Source of the DNA: Coriobacteriaceae bacterium AF45-21
GTDB taxonomy: Bacteria; Actinomycetota; Coriobacteriia; Coriobacteriales; Coriobacteriaceae
Reading direction: 5' to 3'
DNA: 64,000 nucleotides
Assembly: GCA_027682925.1 (NCBI GenBank)
Contig: JAQCYU010000004.1
Coordinates: forward strand, 62,001 to 126,000
This document shows positions 1-8,570 of the stretch, one piece after another; within the stretch, counting starts at the first letter, position 1, and each line of letters begins with the position of its first letter. The position numbers and the translations under genes were made by a program. The notes beneath the pieces are model-generated. The model worked only from the letters and a program-made list of their open reading frames with translations. It ran no database searches and was not told the origin of the DNA.

Positions 1-261
1 GGCAACACGTCGGTGGCGCTCTTTTGGGTCATCGTCGTAATCGTGTTCAGCTTCCTGGTCATTCTGTTCATCAATATGTACACGGCGCATTCGCAAAAGT
101 ACCGTGAGCGCGGCCTGTCCCGCGCGGAGCGCAAGCAGGCCAAGCAGCTGGGCGGCCAGACCGATTCGCTCGACCCAGTCGGCGGCGATGCACTGCGTAT
201 CGATCGCGAGGCGCTGGCCGAGCTTATGCGCGATGACACGGTCGCAAAGGGAGGTCGATAA
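1..261 (+). CDS. ABC transporter permease, C-terminal fragment (probably ModB-like)
   Basis: The reading frame is open from the first base, so the gene begins outside the window and only its last 86 residues are visible. They contain one strongly hydrophobic segment (about residues 6-27), the last membrane span of a permease, followed by a charged cytoplasmic tail rich in Arg, Lys and Asp. The stop lies three bases before the ATG of an ATPase resembling ModC, so the two are co-transcribed and very likely form one importer. The molybdate assignment comes from the neighbour and from the many molybdenum enzymes downstream, not from this fragment, which is too short to identify the substrate. Confidence 0.6.
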   Translation, partial: GNTSVALFWVIVVIVFSFLVILFINMYTAHSQKYRERGLSRAERKQAKQLGGQTDSLDPVGGDALRIDREALAELMRDDTVAKGGR

Positions 262-264
262 GCC

Positions 265-1334
265 ATGTCGCTTGTTCTGGATATCAAAAAGCGCTATCCG
301 GGGTTCACTCTCGACATGCAGCTTGAGGCCGGCGAGGAGCGCGTGGCGCTGCTGGGCGCCTCGGGTTGTGGCAAGAGCTGCACCTTGCGTTGCATTGCCG
401 GCGTGGAGACGCCCGACAAGGGCAAGATCGTCGTCAACGGCGTAACCTTCTTTGACTCGGACGCGGGCATCAATCTGTCGCCCCAGGAGCGCAAGTGCGC
501 CCTGTTGTTCCAAAACTATCAGCTGTTTCCCAACATGACGGTGGCCGATAACGTGTGCGCCGGCGTTGAGGGTGCAGGCGACGTCGCGGCGCGCAGGCAA
601 CTTGCCGAGCGCTACCTGGGCATCTTTGGACTGGCCGATTTCGCCGACCGCTATCCCGCGCGCCTCTCGGGCGGCCAGCAGCAGCGTGTGGCGCTTGCTC
701 GCATGGTGGCGGCGCACCCGGGCATTTTTATGTTCGACGAGCCCATGAGCGCGCTCGATGCGTATCTTAAGAGCGCTCTCGAACAGAACATGCTCGACCT
801 GTTCGACGTCTGTAACCGTACCGTGCTCTACGTAAGTCACGACATCGACGAGGCGTGCCGCCTGTGCGAGCGCATCTGTGTGATGCATAACGGGCATGTG
901 GAGGAGATCGGCTCCGTCGAGGACGTGGTCCGCCGTCCACAGACGCTGGCGGCGCTGCGCCTGACGGGCTGCAAGAATACAAGCCGAGCGCGCAAGATTG
1001 ACGACGAAGAAGTTGTGGCCCTCGACTGGGGCATGACCTTTAACGTGGGACACGAGGTTCCCAATGACGTGGCGTACCTGGCATTCGCGCAAGCTACTTC
1101 CATGTTGACAATCGCGCTGAGCGGGGCCGCAACAGCTATGACTTGCATGTGGCCCGTGTGAGTGATTCGCGCTTTGAGCGGCTGGTGTTGCTGAACGTGC
1201 CGCGCGTTGATGCGCCCACGCGTCTGCAGTGGAAGGTCAACAAGGTGAGCGTGCCTGTAGAGGAGTTGCCACAGGCGGGGGAGACCTTGCGCATGCATTT
1301 TGATGCGAGCAGGATTCATTTGGTTTGTCGATAG
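265..1334 (+). CDS. modC: Molybdate/sulfate-type ABC transporter ATP-binding protein, frameshifted
   Basis: ATPase of an importer, energising uptake of an oxyanion, most likely molybdate. Visible motifs are the Walker A (GASGCGKSC, about residues 32-40), Q-loop (FQNYQLFPNMT), signature LSGGQQQRVALAR, Walker B (GIFMFDEP) and the switch histidine in VSHDID. After about residue 230 comes a TOBE-like tail. That tail is interrupted near 1080, where one G seems missing (GGGC expected, GGC present); reading on in the next frame restores about 85 further residues to the stop at 1332-1334. The full length of about 355 aa suits ModC. A terminator follows at once, so this is the last gene of its operon. 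Confidence 0.75.
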
Positions 1335-1345
1335 CGCCGGGTAAT

Positions 1346-1382
1346 GCCGTCGGGGGATATAAGCCTCGGCGGCTTTGTTTTT
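1346..1382 (+). terminator. Rho-independent terminator after modC
   Basis: A GC-rich stem (GCCGTCGGGG paired with CCTCGGCGGC, one mismatch) is followed by a T-rich run. It lies 11 bases after the modC stop. Confidence 0.75.
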
Positions 1383-1765
1383 GCCGTTCACCGAATGAGG
1401 GATGACAAACTCTTATCAATCAAGATAATAATTTATTGAATGTCGGAACACGACGCTGTCGTACGAATGTCAACGGTGTTCGCATGGTAGATGACCGTTG
1501 ATATAGTTGACCTCAACTTGTAAAGGAGGGCGCGCACATGCCGCAGACGACATACATTCGCCGCGTTGCCGCGCGCGCCCTATATATGGCTCGGAGCCGC
1601 ATATGAGCAGGTATGTTCACGGCTCCGGGAGAGACGACGCACAGCTAAATAACCGAACGCAAGGCAGGTTCCCCAAAATTCCGGGTTTAGGCGCGGCTGG
1701 GTTTTCGCCACCCACCGTGCAGCAATACCGTAGCTATTCATATTTGGTTCGAGAGGGGAACCGTC
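1383..1765 (+). promoter_or_regulatory. 380-bp intergenic leader before the reductase operon
   Basis: No conserved gene is visible. The left part (about 1400-1500) is AT-rich and suits a promoter. An AAAGGAGG sequence at 1522-1529 sits at good distance from an ATG at 1538 that opens a 22-codon frame ending at 1606; it could be a leader peptide but has no recognisable sequence. A dyad (CAACGGT / ACCGTTG, about 1470-1500) and a GGCTC-G-GAGCC hairpin near 1589-1599 are also present. A leader this long often carries RNA-level control, but I do not recognise a known riboswitch here. Confidence 0.35.
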
Positions 1766-3049
1766 ATGGCTGAAGAATTTGATTTCCATCCGATGTGGCA
1801 GAGCCTGGGCATGAATCTTGCCGACCACGACATGCTGCTGGGCGCCGTGGGCCAGATGTATGGCGATATGTTCTTGACGCAGAACAACCGCCCCAAGTCC
1901 ACGTCCTATCTGGACTTTGTGGCCACCAACATCCATAGCGGCCGCATTAAGGAGATGCTCGACAAGAAGGAGGCCGGCGAGGCCACCAAGATCGTGGGCT
2001 CGTTCTGCGTGTACGTGCCCGAGGAGATTGTGCTCGCCTGCGACGGTATTCCCGTGGGCCTGTGCTCGGGTGCCGATTGGGCAACGGACAAGGTCGAGGA
2101 GCACTTGCCGCGCAACACTTGTCCGCTTATCAAGAGCTTTGCCGGCTTTAAGCTGGGCGAGGTCTGCCCCTACATTGAGTCGAGTGACTTGGTGGTAGGC
2201 GAGAACACCTGCGATGGCAAGAAGAAGGCCTACGAGTTTTTTGCCACGCAAAAGAACATGTACGTCATGGATATTCCCAATGTACACGACGAGTCGACGC
2301 TCGTGACCTGGAAGGCCGAGGTCAAGAAGCTCGCCGCCAAGATCGAGGAAGAGTGCGGCGTCACGATTACGCCTGAGCGTCTGAAGGCCGCCATCCACGC
2401 CGTCAATGAGAAGCGTCGCGCCCTGCAGCGCCTCGCTGCCACGCGCGCTGCCGACCCTGCGCCCATCAGCGGTCTTGACAGCCTGCTGACCGTTCAGGCC
2501 GCCTTTATGGACGACACGCCACGTCTGACCGGAGCCATTAACGATATGGCGGCTGAGTGCGAGCAGCGTGTCGAGGCCGGCGAGGGCGTGGCGCCCAAGG
2601 GGACCAAGCGCATTCTGTACACCGGCACGCCCATGGCCGTGCCCAACTGGAAGTTGTTCAACCTCATCGAGAAGGCCGGCGGCGTTGTGGTGGGCGAGGA
2701 GTCCTGCACGGGTTCGCGCTATTACAAGGACCTGGTCGATGAGTCCGGTGAGACGGTTGACGAGATGCTCGATGCTATCGCCGAGCGCTACTTTAAGATC
2801 AACTGCGCCGTCTTTACGCCCAACGACCAGCGTATGAAGGACATTGTCCAGATGGCCAAGGACCTGCACGCCGACGGCATCGTCGACGTGGCCCTGCAGT
2901 TCTGCACGCTCTACGAGATGGAGTCGTTTGCCGTGGAGAAGGCCGCCGAGGAGGCAGGCATTCCATATATGCACATCACGACCGACTACGCCGGCGAGGA
3001 TGCAGGCCAACTGCAAACCAGGATTGAGGCTTTCTTGGAAACCATTTAG
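1766..3049 (+). CDS. Double-cubane-type / 2-hydroxyacyl-CoA dehydratase family reductase, copy 1
   Basis: A 427-residue member of the HgdB/HgdC-BcrB/C superfamily, whose members bind an unusual Fe-S cluster and receive electrons from an ATP-driven activase. Conserved cysteine motifs are NTCPLIKS (about residue 118), GENTCDGKKK (about 150), GEESCTGS (about 313) and LQFCTLYE (about 380). The TCDGKKK pattern resembles proteins now called double-cubane-cluster anaerobic reductases more than classical 2-hydroxyglutaryl-CoA dehydratase. A second paralogue and the activase follow. No CoA-transferase or other 2-hydroxyacid fermentation gene is nearby; the next genes concern selenium, so the substrate is unknown. 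Family membership is secure, specific function is not. Confidence 0.8.
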   Translation: MAEEFDFHPMWQSLGMNLADHDMLLGAVGQMYGDMFLTQNNRPKSTSYLDFVATNIHSGRIKEMLDKKEAGEATKIVGSFCVYVPEEIVLACDGIPVGLCSGADWATDKVEEHLPRNTCPLIKSFAGFKLGEVCPYIESSDLVVGENTCDGKKKAYEFFATQKNMYVMDIPNVHDESTLVTWKAEVKKLAAKIEEECGVTITPERLKAAIHAVNEKRRALQRLAATRAADPAPISGLDSLLTVQAAFMDDTPRLTGAINDMAAECEQRVEAGEGVAPKGTKRILYTGTPMAVPNWKLFNLIEKAGGVVVGEESCTGSRYYKDLVDESGETVDEMLDAIAERYFKINCAVFTPNDQRMKDIVQMAKDLHADGIVDVALQFCTLYEMESFAVEKAAEEAGIPYMHITTDYAGEDAGQLQTRIEAFLETI

Positions 3050-3064
3050 GGCTATACGTTCCGG

Positions 3065-3166
3065 CGGCTTCCCCAGGTACCCGATCTTGCCGTTCAAACC
3101 GTCGCTTGCGTACCAAAGTGCGCGGAGCTGCTCTTTCACGGCAACCTCGGGCGCCTGGGAAAGCCG
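3065..3166. repeat. Structured intergenic repeat, family C copy 1
   Basis: A 102-bp imperfect palindrome between the two reductase genes. Outer arms are CGGCTTCCCCAGG and CCTGGGAAAGCCG (one mismatch), followed inward by CCCGA/TCGGG and GCCGT/ACGGC helices, and capped by GCGTAC-CAAA-GTGCGC. A second copy of identical length is at 4361-4462. No T-run follows, so it is not an ordinary terminator. Confidence 0.8.
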
Positions 3167-3199
3167 TTTCCTTGGTTGGTTAAAAGGTTTAGGAGTTAT

Positions 3200-4363
3200 A
3201 TGTCGGAAAATATTGAGCAGCCGTTGCCCAGCACGTTTGAGGAGTTCAACGAGCAGCGCAAGGCCGCGTTTATTCGCGTCAAGGATTATAAACAGGCCGG
3301 CAATCGCCTGGTCGGCTTTTTGTGCAGCTATACGCCGCTCGAGATTATCGATGCCGCGGGGGCCGCAAGTGTCGCTCTGTGCGGTACGTCCGATGAGGTG
3401 ATTCCCGAGGCCGAGAAGGTGCTGCCGGCAAACCTGTGCCCGCTCATCAAGTCGACCTACGGTTTTGCCTACTCGCAAAAGTGCCCGTTTACGTACTTTA
3501 GCGACATGATCATCGGCGAGACCACCTGCGACGGCAAGAAGAAGATGTACGAGCTACTCAACGAGCTCAAGCGCACGCACATTCTGCATCTTCCGCAGGG
3601 TCGCGATCGTGCCTACGAGCGTGAAGGCTGGTACGAGGAGTGCCGCCTACTCAAGGAGGAGCTCGAGAACTTCTACGGCATCACGATTACCGACGATGAC
3701 CTGCGCGCCGCCGTCCGTCGTCGCAACCGTTTGCGTGCGGCCCAGCTCGAGATGTTTGCGCTGCAGGCTAACCAGCCGGCGGCCATGAGCGGCGTCGACC
3801 TGATGAGCACCATGTTTGCCGGTACGTTCAGCTTTGATATCGAGGCCTATACGGATCAGCTGGAGCAAAAGGTTGCCAAGCTGCGCGAGGCCTACGACGC
3901 GGGCGAGCGCCCGGTTGCGGCGGATGCCAAGCGCATTCTGATCACCGGCTGCCCGGTGGGCGGCGTGATCAACAAGATAGGCCGTACTATCGAGTCCAAT
4001 GGCGGCGTGGTCGTGTGCATGGACGACTGCTCGGGTGAGCGCACGGCGGCCATGATGATCGACCCCGATGCTCCCGATATCCTGCGCGCCATCGCCGACC
4101 GCTACCTGGATATCAACTGCTCGGTCATGACGCCCAACGACGGTCGTATGGAAAACACGCTGGCCATGTGCGAGAAGTATCATGTCGATGGCGTAGTGGA
4201 GAGCGTGCTGCAGGCGTGCCACACCTTTAACGTGGAGAGTGCGCGCATGCAGGAGGCCGTCGAGGGTGCGGGTATTCCGTATATGAAGATCGAGACCGAC
4301 TACAGCAACGGCGACATGGGCCAGATCGAGACCCGCATCGCCGCCTTCATCGAAACCCTCTAG
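3200..4363 (+). CDS. Double-cubane-type / 2-hydroxyacyl-CoA dehydratase family reductase, copy 2
   Basis: A 387-residue paralogue of the gene at 1766. It keeps the same cysteine motifs: [12 protein letters not shown] (about residue 78), [13 protein letters not shown] (about 113), MDDCSGER (about 275) and LQACHTF (about 337). The N-terminus is shorter. I start it at the ATG at 3200 with AGGAG just upstream, because the longer frame adds residues without a better ribosome site. Two unequal paralogues followed by one activase could mean a heterodimer, as in dehydratase HgdAB, or two homodimers sharing an activator. The stop codon is inside a structured repeat. Confidence 0.8.
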   Translation: MSENIEQPLPSTFEEFNEQRKAAFIRVKDYKQAGNRLVGFLCSYTPLEIIDAAGAASVALCGTSDEVIPEAEKVLPANLCPLIKSTYGFAYSQKCPFTYFSDMIIGETTCDGKKKMYELLNELKRTHILHLPQGRDRAYEREGWYEECRLLKEELENFYGITITDDDLRAAVRRRNRLRAAQLEMFALQANQPAAMSGVDLMSTMFAGTFSFDIEAYTDQLEQKVAKLREAYDAGERPVAADAKRILITGCPVGGVINKIGRTIESNGGVVVCMDDCSGERTAAMMIDPDAPDILRAIADRYLDINCSVMTPNDGRMENTLAMCEKYHVDGVVESVLQACHTFNVESARMQEAVEGAGIPYMKIETDYSNGDMGQIETRIAAFIETL

Positions 4364-4462
4364 CTTCCTCAGGCACCGGATCTTGCCCCTCAAACCGTCG
4401 CTTGCGTACCAAAGTACGCCGCGCTCCTCTTTCGGGGCAACCTCCGGCACCTGAGAAACCTA
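4361..4462. repeat. Structured intergenic repeat, family C copy 2
   Basis: Same architecture and length (102 bp) as 3065-3166. The inner segment (CAAACCGTCGCTTGCGTACC) is identical, while outer helices differ yet remain paired: CCGGA/TCCGG replaces CCCGA/TCGGG and GCCCC/GGGGC replaces GCCGT/ACGGC. The apical hairpin is GCGTAC-CAAA-GTACGC. Its left arm overlaps the stop codon of the preceding gene. Confidence 0.8.
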
Positions 4463-4517
4463 GAGCTAAGGCGCCTGAACGCGCCGCTGTCTTTGATGTT
4501 TGGATTAGGAGAGAGCC

Positions 4518-5281
4518 ATGATAGGGATCGGGGTCGATATCGGGTCTACGGCGGCTAAGGCTGCTGTGGTCGATGGTGAGGGTTCGGTGGCGTGGACGTG
4601 CGTGCAGCCAACCGGGTTCTCCTCGGTCGATGCCGCCGATAGGTTGCGCGAGGCGCTCGCGGCGGCGGGCTTTGACGTTGCATCCGATTCTGCGCGTGTG
4701 GTGGCCACGGGTTACGGGCGCGTGGCTGTGCCATACGCCCACAAGGTTGTGACCGAGATTACCTGCCACGGCGCCGGTGCCGTGCGTCTGTTTGGCGATC
4801 GCGGCACGGTGATTGACGTGGGCGGCCAGGACACCAAGGTCATTCAGCTTAAAAATGGCCGCGTGGCCAAGTTTGCCATGAACGACAAGTGCGCTGCCGG
4901 CACGGGGCGCTTTTTGGAGATCATGGCCGACCGCCTAGGTATTTCTCAACAGCAGATGGCCGACCTGGCGCGTTCCGGCGAGCCTACCAAGATTTCCAGC
5001 ATGTGCACGGTGTTTGCCGAAAGTGAGGTCATTAGCCTGATCGGTCGCGGTGAGCCGCGCGAGAACATCGCACGTGGCGTGATCGACAGCGTGGTCTCGC
5101 GCGTGGCGACCATGGCCGGGCAGGCCGCGGGCGCCCCGTACTACCTGACCGGTGGCCTGTGCGAGAACGCCTCGTGGTGGAGCGGTTGGGCGAGCTGCTG
5201 GGGTCGCCGGTGACCACCTCGCCCCAGGCTCGCTTTGCCGGTGCCATCGGCGCGGCGATTCGCGCACAGGCGCTCGATTAA
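4518..5281 (+). CDS. Acyl-CoA dehydratase activase (HgdC/DCCA-like ATPase), frameshifted
   Basis: ASKHA-fold ATPase that uses ATP hydrolysis to drive single electrons from its [4Fe-4S] cluster into the partner reductase. Visible are the phosphate-1 motif GVDIGSTAAKA (residues 4-14), VIDVGGQDTK (about 97-106) and the two cysteines that bind the dimer-bridging cluster, in NDKCAAGTGRF (about 122) and SSMCTVFAESEV (about 162). Near 5170 the frame shifts: one C appears lost from a CCC run, and the next frame gives a normal C-terminus (VVERLGELLGSPV, then AGAIGAAIRAQ) ending at 5281. Full length of about 254 aa is typical. It is the natural partner of the two reductases before it. Confidence 0.8.
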
Positions 5282-5351
5282 TGCATCGGCCGTGGGCCTG
5301 CATTCATGCGTATACTGGGAGGAAATGATTGACCGATGAGAGGAGGTATCG

Positions 5352-6400
5352 ATGGCTGACGATCAGATTAAGCTCACGTCTATGACTGCCGCGAGCGGTT
5401 GAGCCGCTAAGTTGGCTCCTGGAGCCCTCGCCAGGTCCTGGGCGACTTACCCAATGTGCATAACGACAACCTGCTCGTGGGGTTCGATACCTCCGACGAT
5501 GCGAGTGTTTTTCGTGTTGGCGAAAACCTGGGCCTCGTGCAGTCCGTCGACTTCTTCCCGCCGATGGTCGACGACCCGTTCCTGTTTGGTCAGATCGCGG
5601 CGGCCAACTCGCTGTCGGACATTTATGCCATGGGTGGACGACCGAGCCATGCCATGAACCTGCTGTGCATTCCCAGTTGCCTGGGCGTCGAGGTCGCAGG
5701 TGAGATTCTGGCGGGCGGTGCCGACAAGTGCGTCGAGGCGGGCTGCTCCATCGCGGGCGGTCACACCATCAACGACGACGAGCCCAAGTACGGCTTGTCT
5801 GTGAGCGGCTTTGTCGCGCTCGACCGCATGCTCGCCAACAGCGGCGCACGCGTGGGCGATGTTCTGCTGCTGACCAAGGCGATCGGCTCGGGCATCATCA
5901 CCACGGCCATTAAGGGCGAACTCATCGAGCAGGACGAGGCCACAGCCATGTTTGACTCGATACGCACCCTTAACGAGGCACCGATTCGTCTGGCCGAGGG
6001 ACTTGAGCTTCACGGCTGTACCGACATCACGGGCTTTGGCTTGATTGGGCATGCGTGCGAGATGGCCGAGGGCTCGGGCGTGCAGATTGAGCTTGCGTCG
6101 GAGGCGGTGCCGCTCTTTGACCAGGTACTCGACATGGCACGTCTGGGCATTATCCCAGCGGGCTCCTACCGCAACCGGGACTTTTTTGGCCCGCGTGTGG
6201 CTGTCGACGAGGGCCTGGAGCCGGGCATGCTCGACGCGCTGTACGATCCGCAGACGTCTGGTGGCCTGCTTATCGCGGCGCCCGCGGCGGATGTGGATGA
6301 GCTTGCGCGTCGCCTGGATGCCGAGGGGTGCATCGCCGCCGTTATCGGTCGCGTGTGCGAGGCGGTGCCGGGCGGTCCTGCTGTTCGCGTTGTGCATTAA
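5352..6400 (+). CDS. selD: Selenide,water dikinase, selenocysteine-containing, frameshifted
   Basis: Makes selenophosphate, the selenium donor for selenocysteyl-tRNA, from selenide and ATP. AGGAGG sits just before the ATG at 5352. Residue 17 is an in-frame TGA (5400-5402) within the conserved active-site context SG-U-AAKL, where other SelD proteins have Cys or Sec, so SelD is itself a selenoprotein. About 30 bases on, near 5431, one C seems missing from CCC; the next frame continues with VLGDLPNVHNDNLLVG and the normal SelD body, including AMGGRPSHAMN, AGGHTI and the C-terminal TSGGLLIA motif. Total about 349 aa, normal for the family. selA, selB and selC occur later in the window. Confidence 0.85.
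5400..5426 (+). promoter_or_regulatory. Selenocysteine UGA and SECIS-like hairpin in selD
   Basis: After the UGA (5400-5402) a perfect GGCTC/GAGCC stem (5414-5418 with 5422-5426) closes a small CTG loop. The loop starts 17 bases downstream of the UGA, within the spacing bacterial SECIS elements need. The hairpin is short, so the structure is suggestive only. Confidence 0.55.
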
Positions 6401-6416
6401 AGAAAACCGTTTATGC

Positions 6417-6446
6417 GACCGCCTACTTTTCTGGGCGGTCCCTTTT
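6417..6446 (+). terminator. Terminator-like hairpin between selD and yedF
   Basis: Perfect 7-bp stem GACCGCC/GGCGGTC followed by CCTTTT. It lies between two genes that otherwise look co-transcribed, so it may only reduce read-through. Confidence 0.6.
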
Positions 6447-6460
6447 GAAAGGATGTAGCT

Positions 6461-7087
6461 ATGTCTACCAAGATTGAAGTCAATGCCATGGGCGATGCCT
6501 GCCCGCTGCCCGTCGTCAAGACGCTTAAGGCACTCAAACAGCTTGACGGCGAGGGTGCCGTAGTGACCTCGGTCGATAACGAGACCGCCGTCAAGAACAT
6601 CTCCAAGATGGCGCAGGAGAAGGGCTGCACGGCCTCGGTCGAGAAGGTTTCTGACGCCGAGTGGCGCGTGACCGTGGCGACCTCCGGTGCCGTTGCCGTG
6701 GCAGACCCCGAGCAGGACGGTGCCGCTTTCTGCGGTGCCAGCACCGGCAAGGGCGAGCTCGTCATTTCCGTCTACACCGACTGCATGGGCCGCGGCGACG
6801 ACGAGCTGGGCCACAAGCTCATGAAGGCCTTCATCTTTGCCGTGACGCAGCAGGAGGAGCTGCCCGCGACCATGCTGTTCTACAACGGCGGCGCCAAGCT
6901 CACCGTCGAGGGCTCGCCGGTACTTGACGACCTGAAGGGGCTGGCTGAGCAGGGCGTCGAAATCCTCACCTGTGGCACCTGCCTCGACCACTATGGCATT
7001 AAGGACCAGCTTGCCGTGGGCGAGGTCACGAACATGTATGTGATCGTGGAGAAGATGGAACAAGCCGTGCGCGTCGTGCGCCCGTAG
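6461..7087 (+). CDS. yedF: YedF-type sulfurtransferase-like selenium metabolism protein
   Basis: 208 residues with two domains. The N-terminal TusA/SirA domain (about 1-75) has the CPxP-type motif GDACPLPVVK, with Cys14 the likely persulfide or perselenide carrier. The C-terminal half (about 97-205) is DsrE-like, with a cysteine pair in ILTCGTCLDHYG. This two-domain form is the one repeatedly found next to selD. The gene follows selD directly and precedes DUF3343 and a class V desulfurase, consistent with a relay delivering reduced selenium or sulfur to SelD. The carrier role is inferred from family and context. GAAAGGA precedes the ATG. Confidence 0.85.
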   Translation: MSTKIEVNAMGDACPLPVVKTLKALKQLDGEGAVVTSVDNETAVKNISKMAQEKGCTASVEKVSDAEWRVTVATSGAVAVADPEQDGAAFCGASTGKGELVISVYTDCMGRGDDELGHKLMKAFIFAVTQQEELPATMLFYNGGAKLTVEGSPVLDDLKGLAEQGVEILTCGTCLDHYGIKDQLAVGEVTNMYVIVEKMEQAVRVVRP

Positions 7088-7106
7088 CGTATTGGTTGGA
7101 GTTGCC

Positions 7107-7355
7107 ATGAGGGAGAAGCGCCCAGCGCTTGTCATCACGTTTCCCACCACGGCTGCCGCCATGGGCTGCGAGTCTCTGTGCATCGAGCGCGGCCTTCCCG
7201 GGCGAACGATTCCCGTGCCCGGGGAGGTCGCTGCCGGCTGCGGCCTGGCGTGGAAAGCGTTGCCTGCCGATGAGGAGCTGCTGCGCGGCGAACTCGCCGC
7301 GGCGGGCGTTCCCACCGAGGGCTATACCGTGATTGATATGTGGGAGGTCGTGTGA
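7107..7355 (+). CDS. DUF3343 domain protein (putative Se/S carrier-like)
   Basis: Small protein of 82 aa. The ATG at 7107 is chosen because TTGGAG stands just upstream; the same leader (TTGGAGTTGCCATG) precedes the second DUF3343 gene at 33729. Visible are a TFPTTAAAMGCESLCIERGL segment and AAGCGLAWK, giving two conserved cysteines that resemble the carrier-type pattern of this family. No enzymatic motif is present. The stop overlaps the start of the next gene by one base (TGATG), implying translational coupling to the desulfurase. The function of DUF3343 is not established; its neighbours suggest selenium or sulfur transfer. Confidence 0.8.
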   Translation: MREKRPALVITFPTTAAAMGCESLCIERGLPGRTIPVPGEVAAGCGLAWKALPADEELLRGELAAAGVPTEGYTVIDMWEVV

Positions 7356-8494
7356 TGATCTACCTGGATAACGCGGCGACGACCATGCACAAGCCGCAGA
7401 CGGTCATCGATGCCGTGACGCAGGCGATGTGCTCGCTCGGCAATGCCGGGCGCGGCGCCACGTCGGGTGCCCTCGATGCCGCTCGCACGATTCACGGTTG
7501 CCGTGCCAAGCTCGCGCGCCTTTTAGGTTGCCCGAGGGCGGACCATGTGTGCTTTACGCCCAACTCTACGGCGGCGCTCAACACCGCCATCAACGGGGTG
7601 GTGCGCCCCGGCGACCGCGTGGTCACGACGGTGCTCGAGCACAACTCCGTGCTGCGTCCGCTCAACCGCCTGGCAGCGGAGCGGGGTGTGACCGTTGAGC
7701 ATGCGGGCTGCGACGCGAACGGTGCGCTCGACTACGAAGAGCTTGAGCGGCTGGTGACGCCGGGCACACGTGCCGTGGTGGTGACGCACGCCTCAAATGT
7801 GACCGGCAACGCGGTCGACATTGCGCGCGTGGCGGCCATGGCCCATGCGGCCGGTGCGCTGGTAATCGTCGATGCCTCTCAGTCTGCCGGCACGGCGCGT
7901 ATCGATATGCATGCCATGGGGCTCGACATTGTGTGCTTTGCCGGCCACAAGGGGCTCATGGGACCCCAAGGCACCGGCGGCCTGGCCGTGGCGGAGGGCA
8001 TTGACGTGTCTCCGTGGGCCATGGGCGGCACGGGCGTGCACAGCTTTGACCCACTGCAGCCACTTGAGTGGCCCACGCGCCTGGAGGCGGGCACGCTCAA
8101 CGGTCACGGCATCGCGGGACTTTCTGCCGGTCTCGACTTTATCGAGGCCCGGGGCGGGGTGGAGACGATTGCAGCTCACGAACGCGCACTCGCCGAACGT
8201 TTCCTCTCCGGCGCTCGCGAAATCCCCAGCATTGTACTTTACGGTGCGTTTGACCAACCTGCGCGCTCGGCGATCGTGTCGCTCAACGTGGGCGATATCG
8301 ACTCTGCCGAGATTTCGGACGCGCTCATGCAAGGGTGGGGGATTGCGACGCGCCCCGGTGCCCATTGCGCTCCGCTCATGCACCGCGCGTTAGGTACCGA
8401 GCGCCAGGGTGTCGTCCGCTTCTCGTTTGGGTATTTCAACACGACCGAAGAAGTCGACACGGCTATCGATGCTCTGCGCAATTTAGCCTGCTAA
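7355..8494 (+). CDS. Class V aminotransferase / cysteine desulfurase family protein
   Basis: PLP enzyme of 379 aa expected to remove sulfur (or selenium) from cysteine (selenocysteine). Motifs: YLDNAATT near the N-terminus, FTPNSTAALN (about 70), VTHASNVTGN (about 144), the PLP lysine in AGHKGLMGPQG (about 200) and, near the C-terminus, RPGAHCAPLMHRALG with the likely catalytic Cys. It belongs to the shorter family found with yedF and DUF3343 rather than to NifS/IscS for cluster assembly. I start at the ATG at 7355, served by GGGAGGT and overlapping the previous stop. A strong terminator follows, so it ends the selenium operon. Confidence 0.8.
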   Translation: MIYLDNAATTMHKPQTVIDAVTQAMCSLGNAGRGATSGALDAARTIHGCRAKLARLLGCPRADHVCFTPNSTAALNTAINGVVRPGDRVVTTVLEHNSVLRPLNRLAAERGVTVEHAGCDANGALDYEELERLVTPGTRAVVVTHASNVTGNAVDIARVAAMAHAAGALVIVDASQSAGTARIDMHAMGLDIVCFAGHKGLMGPQGTGGLAVAEGIDVSPWAMGGTGVHSFDPLQPLEWPTRLEAGTLNGHGIAGLSAGLDFIEARGGVETIAAHERALAERFLSGAREIPSIVLYGAFDQPARSAIVSLNVGDIDSAEISDALMQGWGIATRPGAHCAPLMHRALGTERQGVVRFSFGYFNTTEEVDTAIDALRNLAC

Positions 8495-8517
8495 AGCTGC
8501 TGGACCGTTTATACTTG

Positions 8518-8547
8518 CGGGACGGGTATTTTGCCCGTCCCGTTTTT
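8518..8547 (+). terminator. Rho-independent terminator
   Basis: Perfect 9-bp stem CGGGACGGG/CCCGTCCCG, 7-base loop, then five T. It ends the selenium operon before brnQ. Confidence 0.85.
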
Positions 8548-8570
8548 GTTTCGACCCGAAAGGTGTGCCT

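Noticed and set aside
3065-3166. Ordinary Rho-independent terminator
   Set aside because: The foldback is over 100 bp with conserved internal sequence and no T-run follows.
1580-3478. Long open frames on the strand opposite the reductase genes (and similar long minus-strand frames over brnQ, fdhF, hyfD, hyfF, the Mo hydroxylase, tig and thrS)
   Set aside because: They mirror GC-rich coding sequence on the plus strand, lack ribosome sites and known motifs, and are low-complexity in His, Arg and Gly.
4450-4456. TPP riboswitch fragment (CTGAGA)
   Set aside because: Only this short string matches; it is the right arm of the family C repeat and the gene downstream is not thiamine related.
1766-5281. 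2-hydroxyglutaryl-CoA dehydratase of glutamate fermentation
   Set aside because: Family is right, but the TCDGKKK cysteine motifs fit the double-cubane reductase subgroup better and no glutaconate CoA-transferase, 2-hydroxyglutarate dehydrogenase or decarboxylase gene is near.
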